From: Coix lacryma-jobi var. lacryma-jobi
Taxonomy: Eukaryota > Streptophyta > Magnoliopsida > Poales > Poaceae
DNA length: 64,000 nt
NCBI GenBank assembly: GCA_009763385.1
Contig: CM019830.1
Span: 92,940,649-93,004,648, forward strand
Direction of reading: 5' to 3'
Below are positions 48,655 to 59,728 of this stretch, one piece after another. How positions within the stretch are numbered: position 1 is the stretch's first letter; each line of letters begins with the position of its first letter. The notes under the pieces are model-generated. The model did not search any database and was not told the DNA's origin. It saw only the letters and a list, made by a program, of their open reading frames with translations. Made by a program: the position numbers and the translations under genes.

Positions 48655-49619
48655 TTAGAGAATCCTTCCAGAAAAGCACTCCATGTAATCAAAGTTCCAA
48701 ACATCAGGGTCTAAATAAGCAACACTAACAGTTGAATCGGCTGGTACCGCTTCCACGGTGTCGCCGATCCACTGAATCACATTCTGATGCATGGTTGACG
48801 GAATGCAATAGTTGGCGTGGATCCAATCCCTTCCAAGAAGCACACTGTAGGATCCTTTTGCATCGACTACAAAGAAAGTAGTTGGCATACTTTTGCTGCC
48901 AATTGTTAACTCAACACATATAGCACCTCTTGTAGCCGATACGTTGCCAGCAAAGTCGGTCAACCTCATATCAGTCTGAGTTAAGTCTTGTGTAGTCTTA
49001 CCAAGCTTTCTAAGAATGGCATATGGCATCAAATTAACAGCTGCCCCTCCATCAACTAACATCCTAGTCAGAGGCCTTCCATCAACAAACCCTTTCAAAT
49101 ATAATGCCTTCAAATGGGAATGTCTTTCAGGTTTTTGAAATGTGGCCTCTTCTACTTGATAGATCCACTGAGCGACTGCTTCTTCCCCATCAGATTCTTC
49201 TTCATGATTAGAGGATCTAAATTCAGCAGGTAACATAACAGAGCAGCGATATTAGCCGATGAGTCACCCTTATCGGCTATCTGCTTTACTTGCCAGACTT
49301 TGGGTTTCTTTTGGATTTCATCACTTCTTAACCTTTGAACCCGTCGCTTCTGGATTTTGGTCAAGCCACCAGGACACCATTGCCCCTCTTGCCAAGGATG
49401 ATCATGATCGGCTAACCTTACTCCAAGCTGATTATGAACATTTTCATTTTTTATGCGTCGATCTGCCTTTTCAAAGCTCAATCTTTCATGTACAGATCGG
49501 CGGTTGTCTCTCGACTGCCTATACTCTCGATATTGATCACTGCATTCTGGATAATTACGAAGAGTAGGAAGTTTTAAGCCTTCATTCCAACAATGCCTGA
49601 AGAAGGGACAATCCCAATG
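48655..49619 (-). pseudogene. Tat-E gag C-terminus and protease, truncated by Tekay-2
   Basis: From 49619 leftward the frame shows the gag linker (PWQEGQWCPGGLTKIQKRR, KPKVWQVKQIADKG), then the Tat-type protease with MLVDGGAAVNLMPYAIL (DGG in place of the usual DSG/DTG), RGAICVELTIGSKSMPTTFF and LLGRDWIHANYCIPSTMHQ. A frame shift lies near 49220. RT does not follow. The gag N-terminus is missing. Confidence 0.85.
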
Positions 49620-52600
49620 TGTAACACCTCAGGTGTTTACATGAATAAAATGTTGTCATGTCATCATAAGCATTTCATAGCATCATGTGCTAGCTCACCT
49701 TGAGATGCATTCACTAAAATGAGTTTAACTCCTAATATGTGAGCATTTCTGTTTATATGCTTGTGATGCAGCTCAAAAACCTAATTTAGAATGTCATTAT
49801 GAAATAACTTGAGTTCATTCCCATTTGACTAAAGTCATGTAAAGGCATGGATCTGAGTTCAACAATTCAAAGAAACCAAAATCTATTTAGCTAAAACTGG
49901 GAAAAACAATAAATTCCTATATAAGTAATTAGCCCATTTTAGTTTACTCAACATCTGTGCATAATTAGGGGTTGACTCTAAAAGCTTTTTGGTAGATCTT
50001 GAGGAGAGGTACAACTTTGGTATTCAAAGCTTTCAAAGTTTCTGTACAAAATTTCAAGTAATTATGAATTTACTCAAACCCTGGAAATGGTCCCCTTTTT
50101 ACTTTAAACTTGTATTCCAAAAACTATTTGAAATCTGAGTTTGAGATCTATATCAAAGTTGTAGAGAATTTCAAAATGAACATTCCATACATTGACCATT
50201 TTTCAAGTGTCAATGCAAAATCAAAAGTAATTTTGCTTTTACTGCAAAACCCTAGTTTTGTCCCCCTTTTCAAATTTCCAATTTGAAATCAATTTGAACT
50301 GTTTTGATCAAATTGACCTATTTCCATTTGGAATCAGCCATAGGGTGTTAAAGCAAAGTTGTGCAACTTTTTAAACTCTACCTTTCATATATTGGCAAAA
50401 TTTGAAGTTGTTCTGGAAATTCAAAAGTAATTTTGAATTCAGTTTGGTCCAAATTTGATTTTGAACTTTATATCAAAATGTAGGCAGAATTTGACTTTGG
50501 TTCTTAAAACAAACTTGTAGAACACAAAATTTGGAGCAACTTTTGTTTTATGAGTTTTTGGCATGCAGTACAAAAATCTAGAGTTTTTGAAAGGGGATAG
50601 TTGTGGTACTGTAGCTATAGGAGGGGGGGGGGGGAACCTGCCGAGCAGGGCAGGCCGCCGCGTGCGCCATCGCCGTGGCCTGGCCAACTCCGCGCCGCTC
50701 CGCGTGTCTGGCCACGCACCTGGCTGCTTGCTTGCTTCGCTCCGTGCGGTGGCAAGCTCTGAGAGCTTCTCCATCTCCTAGCGTCCCCGTCCGCCACCTC
50801 TTTCTCCTCCTCTGTTTCCAGTCATGCTCCGACGAGCTTTCTCTCCGCCTTCGCTGCGTCCTTGTACTCTCCATCTCCCAGCTAGCTCCGCCTGCCTCCC
50901 TTGTGTCTCCTGAGCTAGCTAACCCGAGCCCTAGAGCTGGTAATCGCCGTCGCCGTGGTCTTCTTCCTCGTTGCCGGCAGGGAGCCGCCGCAGGTATCGT
51001 GATCGTGGCCACGACGAGCCAGAGTTCCTCCGGTTAATCTAACATGTGCTTTGGCTTCGTGTTGTGTTGTAGATCACCTTCGGCTCGCTCTTGAGGTCTC
51101 TACTGGCTCTGGGGTCCTGGCTTGAGTCCACGGAGGTGTTGTCGGGGCAAGCTCTGCCATCGCCGCCGCCGCCGTCGCCAACCTCGGTTAAGTGCTCCTC
51201 AAGTCAAGGTAAAGCGCGCATCGTAGTCGCGTTGAGTCCCTAGGCGTGTTGCGTCCCTCGGTTTGGTCTCTACCGTGCAGTCTTGGTCTATCCGCGTGGC
51301 TCGCCGTCAGTGCAAGCGCCGCCATGGCCGCCGTTGTGGACCGAAGGTTTCCGAGTCGAGTTTGTTTGAGTTAAGGTGAGCACCGTGTTCACGAGGAATG
51401 CGGGAGTGCAGTGCTGTCGAAGCTGTGATCTCTACCGAGCCCTTATGGCCGGAATGCCGCGTCGCCATCGTGCCCAGTCTAGCCGAGCCACCATGGCCGC
51501 TGCGAGCTCATGGTCGTGTAGGTGCTAAGGCTGGTGAGGGGTGGAATCGATGTGCGAGGTCAAGCCGGAGACGTTGAGGCCCTCGCCGTCGTCGGAGACT
51601 TCGCCGGTGCGAAGGCCGACGGCCAGTCAACGCGCCGGCGGCCGGTCAAGGCCGGCCGAGCCCTGGTCTGGGCGCGAAGGGGAAGAAGCAGAGGCGGACG
51701 CTGGGGCCCGGTTGTCAGCGGCCGTGGGCCGAAGTTGGGCCGAGCCCAGTAAGGGTTAGAGGGGATTTTTCTTTTTCTGAAATGGGTGAATAGTGTTAGG
51801 TTTTGTCTTTTGATATCTTTTTGTAGGAAACTCCAAAAATTGTGAAAATTTTTGTGTAGCTTTCTCAAGCTGCCTAATATTTATGAAAAATATGAAACTT
51901 GAGTTTGGAACAAATTTTAAAACTGATTTAAATAGGTCTTTTTATTAGTAAATGGACTTTGATGATTTTTGTAGGCTTATTTAAAGGTCCAAAAATCATG
52001 AAACTATTTTTGTCACTGTTTTGAGCTAAAAATGTATCATCAAAAAATTTTGAGCTCTATTGGAGAAAATAAATTTTTAATCTTATTTCTATGCCTTAAT
52101 TAATCATTTAACTTTTATGGTTTGATTTAATTTTGCAGACTTATATGTTGGTTCAAAAATTGTGACAGTTATTTTACCAATGTTATTTGATATAATTTAT
52201 CATCATCTCTAAAAAATTTGAACTAATTGGGCACAGTTTGCTTCACAACGTAATTTCGTGTTAATTAATTACTTTCTTTAGGAATAAGTGATATTGTTTA
52301 ACATGAAAACCTAAGTCTATTTATGGTAAATTTGAAGGTTAAGTTAAGTGAATTATCTTGATCTGCTGTTTGATGCAGACAAGCTTCACTCATTTAATCA
52401 TGTATGTTTGTGCAAGTTGGTTTGTTGGTTTGCAACTGTACCGTGATGGAAAGTTGTTGCAAGATAAATGTTTATAGCTTAGCAAATTTCCATCTTTACC
52501 ATGATCATGTCAAGAGCATTCCATTAAGCATGCACTCTGTTATCGTGTAGCTTCCGAAGTGATCGAGTGTCCGGACGAGGTTGGTCCGGAAAGTTCAGAG

Positions 52601-54010
52601 TATCCAGTTGATCCGGATTATCAGGAATTTCAGACCCTTCCGGTCAACGAAGGCAAGTCCCGTTTCATTTAACCATTTCCTTGGTTTTGCAAATTACACT
52701 TACTTTCAATAACCTGATGCATTAGGGGTTTAGCCAATAAATGCTTTAAACTTGTTGATGCATGATCAACCTTGTTATTGATATATCATTCCTTGATACC
52801 TGCTTTACACAAATGATAGAAATGCTCAGCCTTGCTTTCTCACGCTTCCGATAAATGTTTTGATACTTATCATTTTGGAATGATCAAGAGAAAGACGTAG
52901 GGTTAAGACCAGATGGGCACATGCATCGAACCTTGGGTTGGTGTAGAGTGACCCGGATGTGTCAGTTTAGGGTTAACCGTTGTTGGCCTGCTAGATTGAG
53001 AAACTGTGAAGTACCGATCATATGCTACGGCAAGCTCTGCCTTGGTGGTTCTTAAATGAGAACGGCTAATCGCGCACTGGGAGTGGAGAGATGGCGGGAG
53101 TACTAGCTACCCTCGTGGGTTGAAGTCCCAGATTGGAGGTGTACAAGTACTCTCGGGTGGCGCGGACCCGGTCTTGTTTGGAGGATCCGAGGTTAGGGAT
53201 TGATATATGTGTGATCGAGGGTCTACATATATCGTATGATCGTGGAAAAACTCCCAGATCTGGTTGAATCGGTTCGAATCGTCGTGCTCCTCGGTTATGG
53301 AGACTCAATCTACTGACCCGCACCGTAGAATGAAAATGGGACTGATTTAAGAAAGAATGATAATGATCTTTCATTAATGTTCACTTTCAATTCTTAACTA
53401 TGTACTTAAATGATTAAGAAAAATTTGGATCTAGGATTACACAACTAAGCTTTTATGCAAATGAAAAGTGTTTTTGAGCCTACCCAAGCCAGCATACCTG
53501 TTTCTTCTCTTTTCTTGTCGGGTAAGCCTTGTTGAGTACCTTTGTACTCAGGGTTTCTTAACCCCTGTTGCAGGTGACGCTTCACGAGGCCTTGCTTGGA
53601 GGCTTGTTGTGTGACCGTCATTGAGGAGGACGTGTCCGGGGAGTAGTAATGCAACCCTTAGGCGGGGTTGTCTGTGTGATATACAGTTTTAGTAATGTTG
53701 TTTTCCACTACCTAGGGTAAGGTTTGAAACTATGGTTTGTAATAACTACGCGAGTTTGAACAACTGGTTTGTAAAATTGGTACTAATACTTCCGCACTTT
53801 ATCTCTGATGTATATTATCTGTGAAATGTTGTAATACTGTCATGACTCTTGCAATGATCCTGGGAGTGTAAGGAAACATGAATGAGTCGGGTTACCCGAT
53901 GATAGGTGGTGGGTCTTTTGGGCTATTGGGGCACAATGTATGACTGTCTGAGGTCGGTAGGACAAGGACAGATACACGTGGGCCCTAATAATCCAGAGGG
54001 TTCCGTCACA
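49620..54010 (+). repeat. 5' LTR of Tekay-2
   Basis: It starts TGTAACACCTC and ends TTCCGTCACA two bases before the PBS. Length is 4391 bases. A GC-rich, CpG-rich block (about 50620-51760) lies between AT-rich arms and begins with a run of ten or more G at 50623. Frames in this block have no recognised domain. Confidence 0.87.
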
Positions 54011-54012
54011 GC

Positions 54013-54028
54013 TGGTATCAGAGCGATC
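54013..54028 (+). other. Primer binding site of Tekay-2 (tRNA-iMet type)
   Basis: TGGTATCAGAGCGATC follows the LTR after the spacer GC, the same arrangement as Tekay-1. Confidence 0.92.
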
Positions 54029-54416
54029 ATTGCAGCAGTCTTGGAGTATTGTTGCAAAACTTCAAAATGCTTTGAGTCAAAACTAATTGCAAATCTAGTT
54101 TGATCCAAAATGTTTTTGACTTACCCTGTTCATGCTCTTCGATCTATGTTCTATTTTGAGTAGTAGGTCGTAGAGTGTTAAGTGGAACAGCATGTTAAGC
54201 TAAGCCTTAATTTGAAATTGTTGTTCAATTTCTACTATTATGTAATTGAGTATAATTTAAATTTTATATGCTTTATGCGTAAGTACGTTTCATGCATCAT
54301 GCTTAATCAACTTGTGGTATGTGGTATAGTTGGGTAAGGGTTAGAATCCAATCCTGTCTTGCTATCCAAAAAGTATTTTCCTTTATCTGCCTAATTCAAA
54401 ATCTTATCTCACTAGG

Positions 54417-54965
54417 ATGCCGCGCGGTAAGGAGACAACTCGCAAGAGTACAGGTCCTCATGGTGTACCCAAGCACCAACTTGCACCTCGCAAGGAGGAA
54501 GGGTCTAGCAGCAATCAGGAAGTTAATGAGGACTTACGGACAGAGGTCCATGAGTTGAAATCCAAGTTGGCCGCCACCTCTCGGGAGAAGAGCTTGGCAC
54601 TTGCCAAAGCAGGAGGCGTGAAGATCAAGCTGGAGACAGCCAACAGAAGCGTGGTTAATGCAGAAAAACTCATGACTAAAATGCTTGGAGAAAGGAACGC
54701 CGCTTGGCAGCGAGAAGATAACGCTTTAGCCCGATTGCATGAGTTGGAGGCGTATGTGACGGATATAGAAGCATTCAATGACCAACTGCATGAGGAAGTC
54801 CATGTGCTGTATGATCAACTCCATCCACCTCCACCTCCAAATGCAGCAGAAGATGAGATGGGTATGCTCACTGATGAGGAAAAGGTAGAGGGGCAAAGTG
54901 AGGAAGATCCTGATATAGTTGAGTCTGCTGATGATAGCGACAGTGAGAGTAAGGGTGATGAGTGA
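54417..54965 (+). CDS. Tekay-2 ORF1: accessory protein with H3 tail-like N-terminus, 182 aa, intact
   Basis: Residues 2-13 read PRGKETTRKSTG (8 of 12 identical to the H3 tail, keeping R2, K4, T6, R8-K9-S10-T11-G12), followed by PKHQLA, which matches the H3 PRKQLA in 4 of 6. Residues about 45-140 form a coiled coil (LRTEVHELKSKLAATSREKS) ending FNDQLHEEVH, the motif also in Tekay-1 ORF1 (YNDRLHEEIH). The last 30 residues are acidic (SADDSDSESKGDE). The large middle domain of Tekay-1 ORF1 is absent. The ATG follows CTCACTAGG, acceptor-like, with A at -3. The frame is intact while the neighbouring gag is not. The role is unknown. Confidence 0.78.
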   Translation: MPRGKETTRKSTGPHGVPKHQLAPRKEEGSSSNQEVNEDLRTEVHELKSKLAATSREKSLALAKAGGVKIKLETANRSVVNAEKLMTKMLGERNAAWQREDNALARLHELEAYVTDIEAFNDQLHEEVHVLYDQLHPPPPPNAAEDEMGMLTDEEKVEGQSEEDPDIVESADDSDSESKGDE

Positions 54966-55167
54966 GTCGTCTCCCATTAGAGTGTCAGGCGTGGATCTTG
55001 AACCCTAGAGTGTAGGGGCTGTGTAATACTCTAGCTTAACATGATCCTAACTTAGTTGAATCATGTATCAGTCTTGTTATGCATGAATCATGTAACATAA
55101 GTGTGTATGCAGTACTATTTTTGTACCACAACCAGAAATCAATAAAGTTTGGTTTGTTTATGAGCAG
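54966..55167 (+). other. Spacer between ORF1 and gag in Tekay-2
   Basis: Non-coding. It ends with TTTATGAGCAG directly before the gag ATG, resembling a 3' splice site. Confidence 0.55.
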
Positions 55168-56380
55168 ATGCCTCATACCCGTGCCACTGATGGGGCTGGT
55201 TCGTCTCATGCTGGGGAGGATGTCCCCCATGCACCCCCAGTTCCACCCACCTTGGCAGAAGCCATTGCTGCACTCATGCAGGCTACCACCGAAAATGCCC
55301 GTCTGATACGGGGTCTAGTGCAGAATGCACCCCGTGGGCAGCATGGCCGACATAATCAACAGGGCCAGGAAAGTACTTATCAAGATTTCACCGAAACACG
55401 GCCACCGGCCACCGGCATTCACAAGGGCAGATGAGCCTTTAGAAGCTGCAAATTGGCTCCGGACGATGAATCAGAAGTTTGGGCTAATCCATTGCACTGA
55501 AACTCAGAAGCCATCCTTCGCAGCCCAGCAGTTAAGGGGAGCTGCGGGGACTTGGTGGGCAAACTTTGAAGCTGCCCAAGCTCCAGGACACCACATTACC
55601 TGGGATGAATTCTCGAGAGCTTTCAAGGCTCACTACATTCTAGCGGGGGTAATGCGAATGAAGGCCGAAGAGTTCTTAGCCCTCAGGCAGGGGGATCAGC
55701 CAGTACAGCAGTATATTGGCAAGTTTAACCATCTGTCTCAATATGCTCTGGATCACGTGAACACCGATGACAAGAAGCGCAGTTGCTTCATGAGGGGGCT
55801 GAATACAAAGATGTAGAAGATGCTGGCAATGTGTGATGATAATATATCCTTCAATGATGCGGTGAATAAAGCTATATCTGCAGAAGAGAAGCATCTCAAG
55901 CATCTTGAAGCTAAGAAGAGAAAGGGTGGGAGTTCGACTGGATCGTCTGGTGGCAATAAGAAGCGCCAGCGTATCATATACCACCCCGTCCAGCACAACC
56001 GTCCACCATACCGTCCACCGTATCGTCCACCCCCGCAACCACAAGCCAGCTCACAGCAGTCATCTGCTAGAACTGTTGTGAATCCTAATTATCCACGACA
56101 GCCGAATGCCCCTGGCATTCGAACACAAACTCCCCAGAACCACAACTGCCCATGCTATAACTGTGGGAAACCAGGCCATTTCTCTCATAATTGCCTGTAT
56201 CCCAGGAAGAGTATCCCCAATACTCCACAAGGGCAAAGTGGTCAGAATTCTCAGCAGCGACCACAGCAACAGCCACAGCAGAATCAAGGCCGCAATAACA
56301 ATCAGAAAAATAAGACCGTCCAGAAGACTGGCCGGGTATATTATGCACAAGCGGCAGAGATTCCTGAAGGGGAACCCGTC
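55168..56380 (+). pseudogene. Tekay-2 gag
   Basis: ATG at 55168 (MPHTRATDGAGSSHAGED, then LAEAIAALMQAT). A frameshift near 55390 moves the frame to one reading EPLEAANWLRTMNQKFGLIH, GTWWANFEAAQ and FLALRQGDQPVQQYIGKFNHL. A TAG at 55814-55816 interrupts it. The C-terminus is basic and Gln/Pro-rich, with a canonical zinc knuckle CYNCGKPGHFSHNC at 56153-56194. Confidence 0.87.
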
Positions 56381-58658
56381 ATGATGGGTATGTTTTTAGT
56401 CGCTCACCATCCTGCCGTATTACTATTTGATTCTGGTGCATCGCATACCTATCAGTAAGCGTTTTGTTGAAAAACATCATATACCCACTGGGGAAGCTCA
56501 AGAAAGTTCCTTATACACACACCTGGAGGTCGTATATATACAAAGGAAGTGGCGCATCAGGTGCCCGTAGAATTTGCCGGGCATACTTATCCCACTAATA
56601 TGATAGTAATCAAGGATCAGGATATAGATGTGATCCTCGGGATGAACTGGATGTACCAGCAGAAGGCAATATTAGATGCCTTGCATAGAACAGTCAGGTG
56701 GATCATACCCAATAGCAATTCTGAACTCTTTATCCAACTTCCTATTCCAAAGAAAACTGTTGATCAGATGTGCAGCAGCGTCTGTGCAACAACAGTTAAA
56801 GAGGTTCAGGATATTCCAGTAGTATGTGAGTTCCCGGATGTGTTTCCTGAAGACTTGCTGGGGTTACCACCAGACCGTGATGTGGAGTTTAGCATAGAGT
56901 TAAAGCCAGGAACAGCACCAATGTCTCGATGAGCCTATAAAATGCCACCTAAAGAACTGGCAGAATTGAAAGATCAGTTGCAAGAATTACTTGATAAGGG
57001 TTATATCAGACCTAGTTCATCATCATGGGGTTGTCCTACTTTGTTTGTCAAAAAGAAAGATCAAACCTTAAGGCTATGTGTGGACTATCGTCCGCTTAAT
57101 GAAGTAACAGTGAAGAATAAGTACCCATTACCGCAAATTGATCTTTTGTTTGATCAACTCACGGGTGCCAAGGTATTTTCCAAGATAGATTTGAGATCCG
57201 GGTACCATCAGATAAAAATAAGGCCGGAAGATATTGCTAAAACTGCTTTGACCACCAGATATGGCCTGTATGAGTATTTAGTCATGTCCTTTGGGTTGAC
57301 CAATGCTCCAGCTCACTTCATGTACCTGATGAACTCCGTGTTCATGCCTCAACTAGACAAGTTTGTAGTGGTATTCATTGATGATATTTTGATATATTCC
57401 AAGAATCCACAAGATCATGCTGAACATCTCAGAGTAGTGTTGGGCCGTCTGAGAGACCATCAGCTATATGCAAAGTTCAGTAAATGTGAGTTCTGGCTAG
57501 ACAGAGTTCCATTTCTGGGTCATGTGTTATCGGTCGAAGGTGTAGCTGTAAATCCAGATAAAGTACAAGAAATCCTTGAATGGGAGTCCCCCAGAACTGT
57601 TCATCAAGTTCGCAGTTTTCTGGGTATGGCAGGCTATTACCAAAGGTTTATTCCAGACTTCTCCAAAATTGTCAAACCTATAACTGAGTTGTTAAAGAAT
57701 GAGGTCAAGTTTGTCTGGTCGGGTAAATGTGAAGAAGCTTTCAGAAACTAAAAGAGTTCTTGACTACAGCTCCAGTCTTAGCCCAGCCCAATATTGAGAA
57801 GCCGTTCGATGTGTACTGTGATGCTTCTGGTATCGGGATTGGTTGTGTTTTGATGCAAGAGGGCAGAGTAATAGCTTATGCATCCAGGCAGCTAAAGCGT
57901 CATGAAGAACACTATCCAACTCATGATTTGGAGTTAGCAGCAGTTGTCCATGCCTTAAAGATTTGGCGTCATTACCTCTTGGGCAACACTTGTCACATAT
58001 ACACCGACCATAAGAGTCTGAAATATATCTTCACCCAATTAGAGCTGAATATGCGACAACGGAGATGGTTAGAGTTAATCAAAGATTACGATCTTGAAGT
58101 GCACTACCATCCCGGAAAGGCAAATGTGGTAGCCGATGCTCTTAGTCGAAAGGTTCGTTGCAATTGTACCACTGTCAGACCAATAGATCTTACTCTCTGT
58201 TCTGAGTTAGAAAAACTGGGTATTCAGATGATCACTCAAGGCAGTTTGTCTAATATATCAGTTCAGTCATCTATCAAAGACTAGATTATAGCTGCTCAGA
58301 AAGAAAATAAGGGTATTGTTCACCTCAAAGAGAAAGCTAAGCCAGACAAAACTTCTTGTTTCCGAATTGATGAAGCAGGAGTGGTCTGGTTCAACGACAG
58401 ACTGGTCGTTCCGAAGAGTCCTGAGTTGAGAAAGCAAATTCTTGATGAAGCTATCATCTTACCCCGTTTGCGATTCATCGGGGTACAAAAATGTACCAGG
58501 ATCTTAAGCAAAGATTCTGGTGGACTAAGATGAAGATTGAAATTGCAAAGTATGTCGCCAGATGTGATACTTGTCGGAAAATCAAAGTCATTCATCTTAA
58601 GTCAGCTGGTGAACTGCAGCCATTGCCAATTCCTGCCTGGAAATGGGGGAGACATCAG
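56381..58658 (+). pseudogene. Tekay-2 pol: protease, RT, RNase H, integrase N-part
   Basis: Protease LLFDSGASHTY at about 56425 is stopped by TAA at 56456 and resumes with DQDIDVILGMNWM (56615). RT from 56942 shows RLCVDYRPLNEVT, KIDLRSGYHQI and VVVFIDDILIYS (57370). RNase H has VYCDASGIGIGCVL, TDHKSLKYI and KANVVADALSRK. The integrase zinc region (CDTCRKIK near 58565) is followed by IPAWKWG, where the frame is cut by Tat-D before the D,D,E core. Other stops lie at 56930, 57750 and 58282. Confidence 0.9.
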
Positions 58659-59352
58659 TGTTGGAACACACTTGCCGAACCCCCGCACTTGTGCGGAGAT
58701 AACAGCGAAGGTGGCCAAGCGTCGGAAGTAAAAGTGGAAGCGAAGGTTTTGAACTTAGTTAATGCTGTAGAGCGCTAATCCCAAAAAGTCTCTCCCTTCA
58801 CACTGTTCACCCCCTGGTATTTATAGTGAATACCAAGGGGCACAGGTCAAATTACAAAAGGGTACAACAAAGATTCCTTGCCTCCATGCAGGGAGGAGGG
58901 GTAAAAAGGTAAGTACATAGCAGAGGCTGAAACCCTAGCCAGCTTTCCCCCTGTGCGCCGCCACCTGACTCAGACCGCCTTCGAGAATGGGACGGTGAGG
59001 CTTTGGCCTTTGATTCGCGCTCGCCTTCGGACCCGCGACCTTCGCTGCTCGCCGGACCTTCGACTTGCTCGTCTACCTTCCACTTCGGTCGCCCTTGGCC
59101 TGCGTCCTTCGCCGCTTGCTTGGTCCGCTCTGAATAGAGCGACCTTGGGACCTAGCGAGGGTCGCCTGCCGTGCCACGAAGCCTTAGCCTGCAGGGAGTG
59201 CATAAAGGGAGTATCGAGGGTCAAACTCACGTCCGAAGGTTGGGAAATTGATCCCGAAAGGGGGGGACCTCGCGAGGGCACAAAGATCAAGCGAAGGTTG
59301 ATCTTGGCACCATATCGGGCGGCGTCTTTGCCGAGGGTCCCTTTCCCCAACA
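58659..59352 (-). repeat. 3' LTR of Tat-D
   Basis: It starts TGTTGG and ends CCAACA, a perfect six-base terminal inverted repeat. The plus-strand GGTATTTATAG near 58816 is CTATAAATACC on the minus strand, a TATA signal in the expected orientation. The second LTR is not in the window. Confidence 0.7.
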
Positions 59353-59366
59353 GTAGCCCCTCGTTG
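59353..59366 (-). other. Polypurine tract of Tat-D
   Basis: The minus strand reads CAACGAGGGGCTAC directly before TGTTGG. It supports the minus-strand orientation. Confidence 0.6.
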
Positions 59367-59572
59367 CCTTGGATCTAAAGAACCGAGTTTTAGGCCCAAG
59401 CAGCGCATTTTGGACGGGAAAACGTAAAGGGACCCTTGGCAGCGACGCCCGCGGCTACTTTGGGCCGTATCGTTGTACTGTAGTATGTACTGTTGAGGCC
59501 CGTTTCGTTTTTTTTTGCGCCGCGTTTTTCGATTGTCGTGCCGATACTGTCGCGGGAGTGCCAGCCGCTTGG

Positions 59573-59586
59573 TCTATAAATAGGAG
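59573..59586 (+). promoter_or_regulatory. TATA box of the Tat-D antisense gene
   Basis: TCTATAAATAGGAGG on the plus strand lies outside the LTR, about 150 bases before the first ATG (59729). No other ATG lies between the expected start site (about 59605) and 59729. It fits a separate promoter for the antisense gene. Confidence 0.65.
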
Positions 59587-59728
59587 GGGTAGGTGAGCGG
59601 TAAAGGACGTGCCCACATTCGCCCTAGCCACCCTGCTGTTGCAATTTGCCTGTAGCGAAGGTTTTTTTCGTTTGACTGCGAGGGTCGAGGCAAGCATTCG
59701 CTGCGCGAAGGTGTTAGCGATTAGAGAG

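Larger units (their letters stand above)
40590..49619 (-). mobile_element. Tat-E: Tat/Retand-like Ty3/gypsy element, minus strand, with antisense genes
   Basis: From the left: 3' LTR (40590-42247), PPT, a multi-exon plus-strand gene of plant-mobile-domain type, a second spliced plus-strand gene, then gag-protease on the minus strand up to 49619, where Tekay-2 interrupts. RT, RNase H and integrase are missing between protease and the antisense genes. Tat elements are known to carry antisense accessory ORFs near the 3' LTR, which fits. The assignment of all parts to one element is inferred from order, strand and shared GCCGAT/TCGGCT-rich sequence. Confidence 0.65.
49620..58658 (+). mobile_element. 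Tekay-2: Ty3/gypsy chromovirus, plus strand, cut by Tat-D in integrase
   Basis: 5' LTR (49620-54010), Met-tRNA PBS, ORF1, gag, protease, RT, RNase H and the integrase zinc region, ending at 58658 where Tat-D begins. The protein order and motifs match Tekay-1, but the two differ in LTR sequence and in ORF1 length, so they are different families of one clade. The left flank CAATG (49615-49619) is the predicted target duplication; its partner lies beyond the window. Confidence 0.9.

Noticed and set aside
50439..51868. Several frames in the GC-rich part of the Tekay-2 LTR
   Set aside because: They overlap on both strands, are of low complexity and lie within an LTR; no domain is recognisable.
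58659..59352. Tat-D read as a plus-strand element with this as its 5' LTR
   Set aside because: No PBS follows at 59353. A purine tract on the minus strand and a minus-strand TATA inside the LTR fit a 3' LTR better, and the plus-strand TATA of the gene is outside the LTR.
59609..59728. Upstream extension of the Tat-D antisense frame by 40 codons
   Set aside because: The codon at 59609 is GTG, not ATG. The first ATG after the TATA box is 59729.
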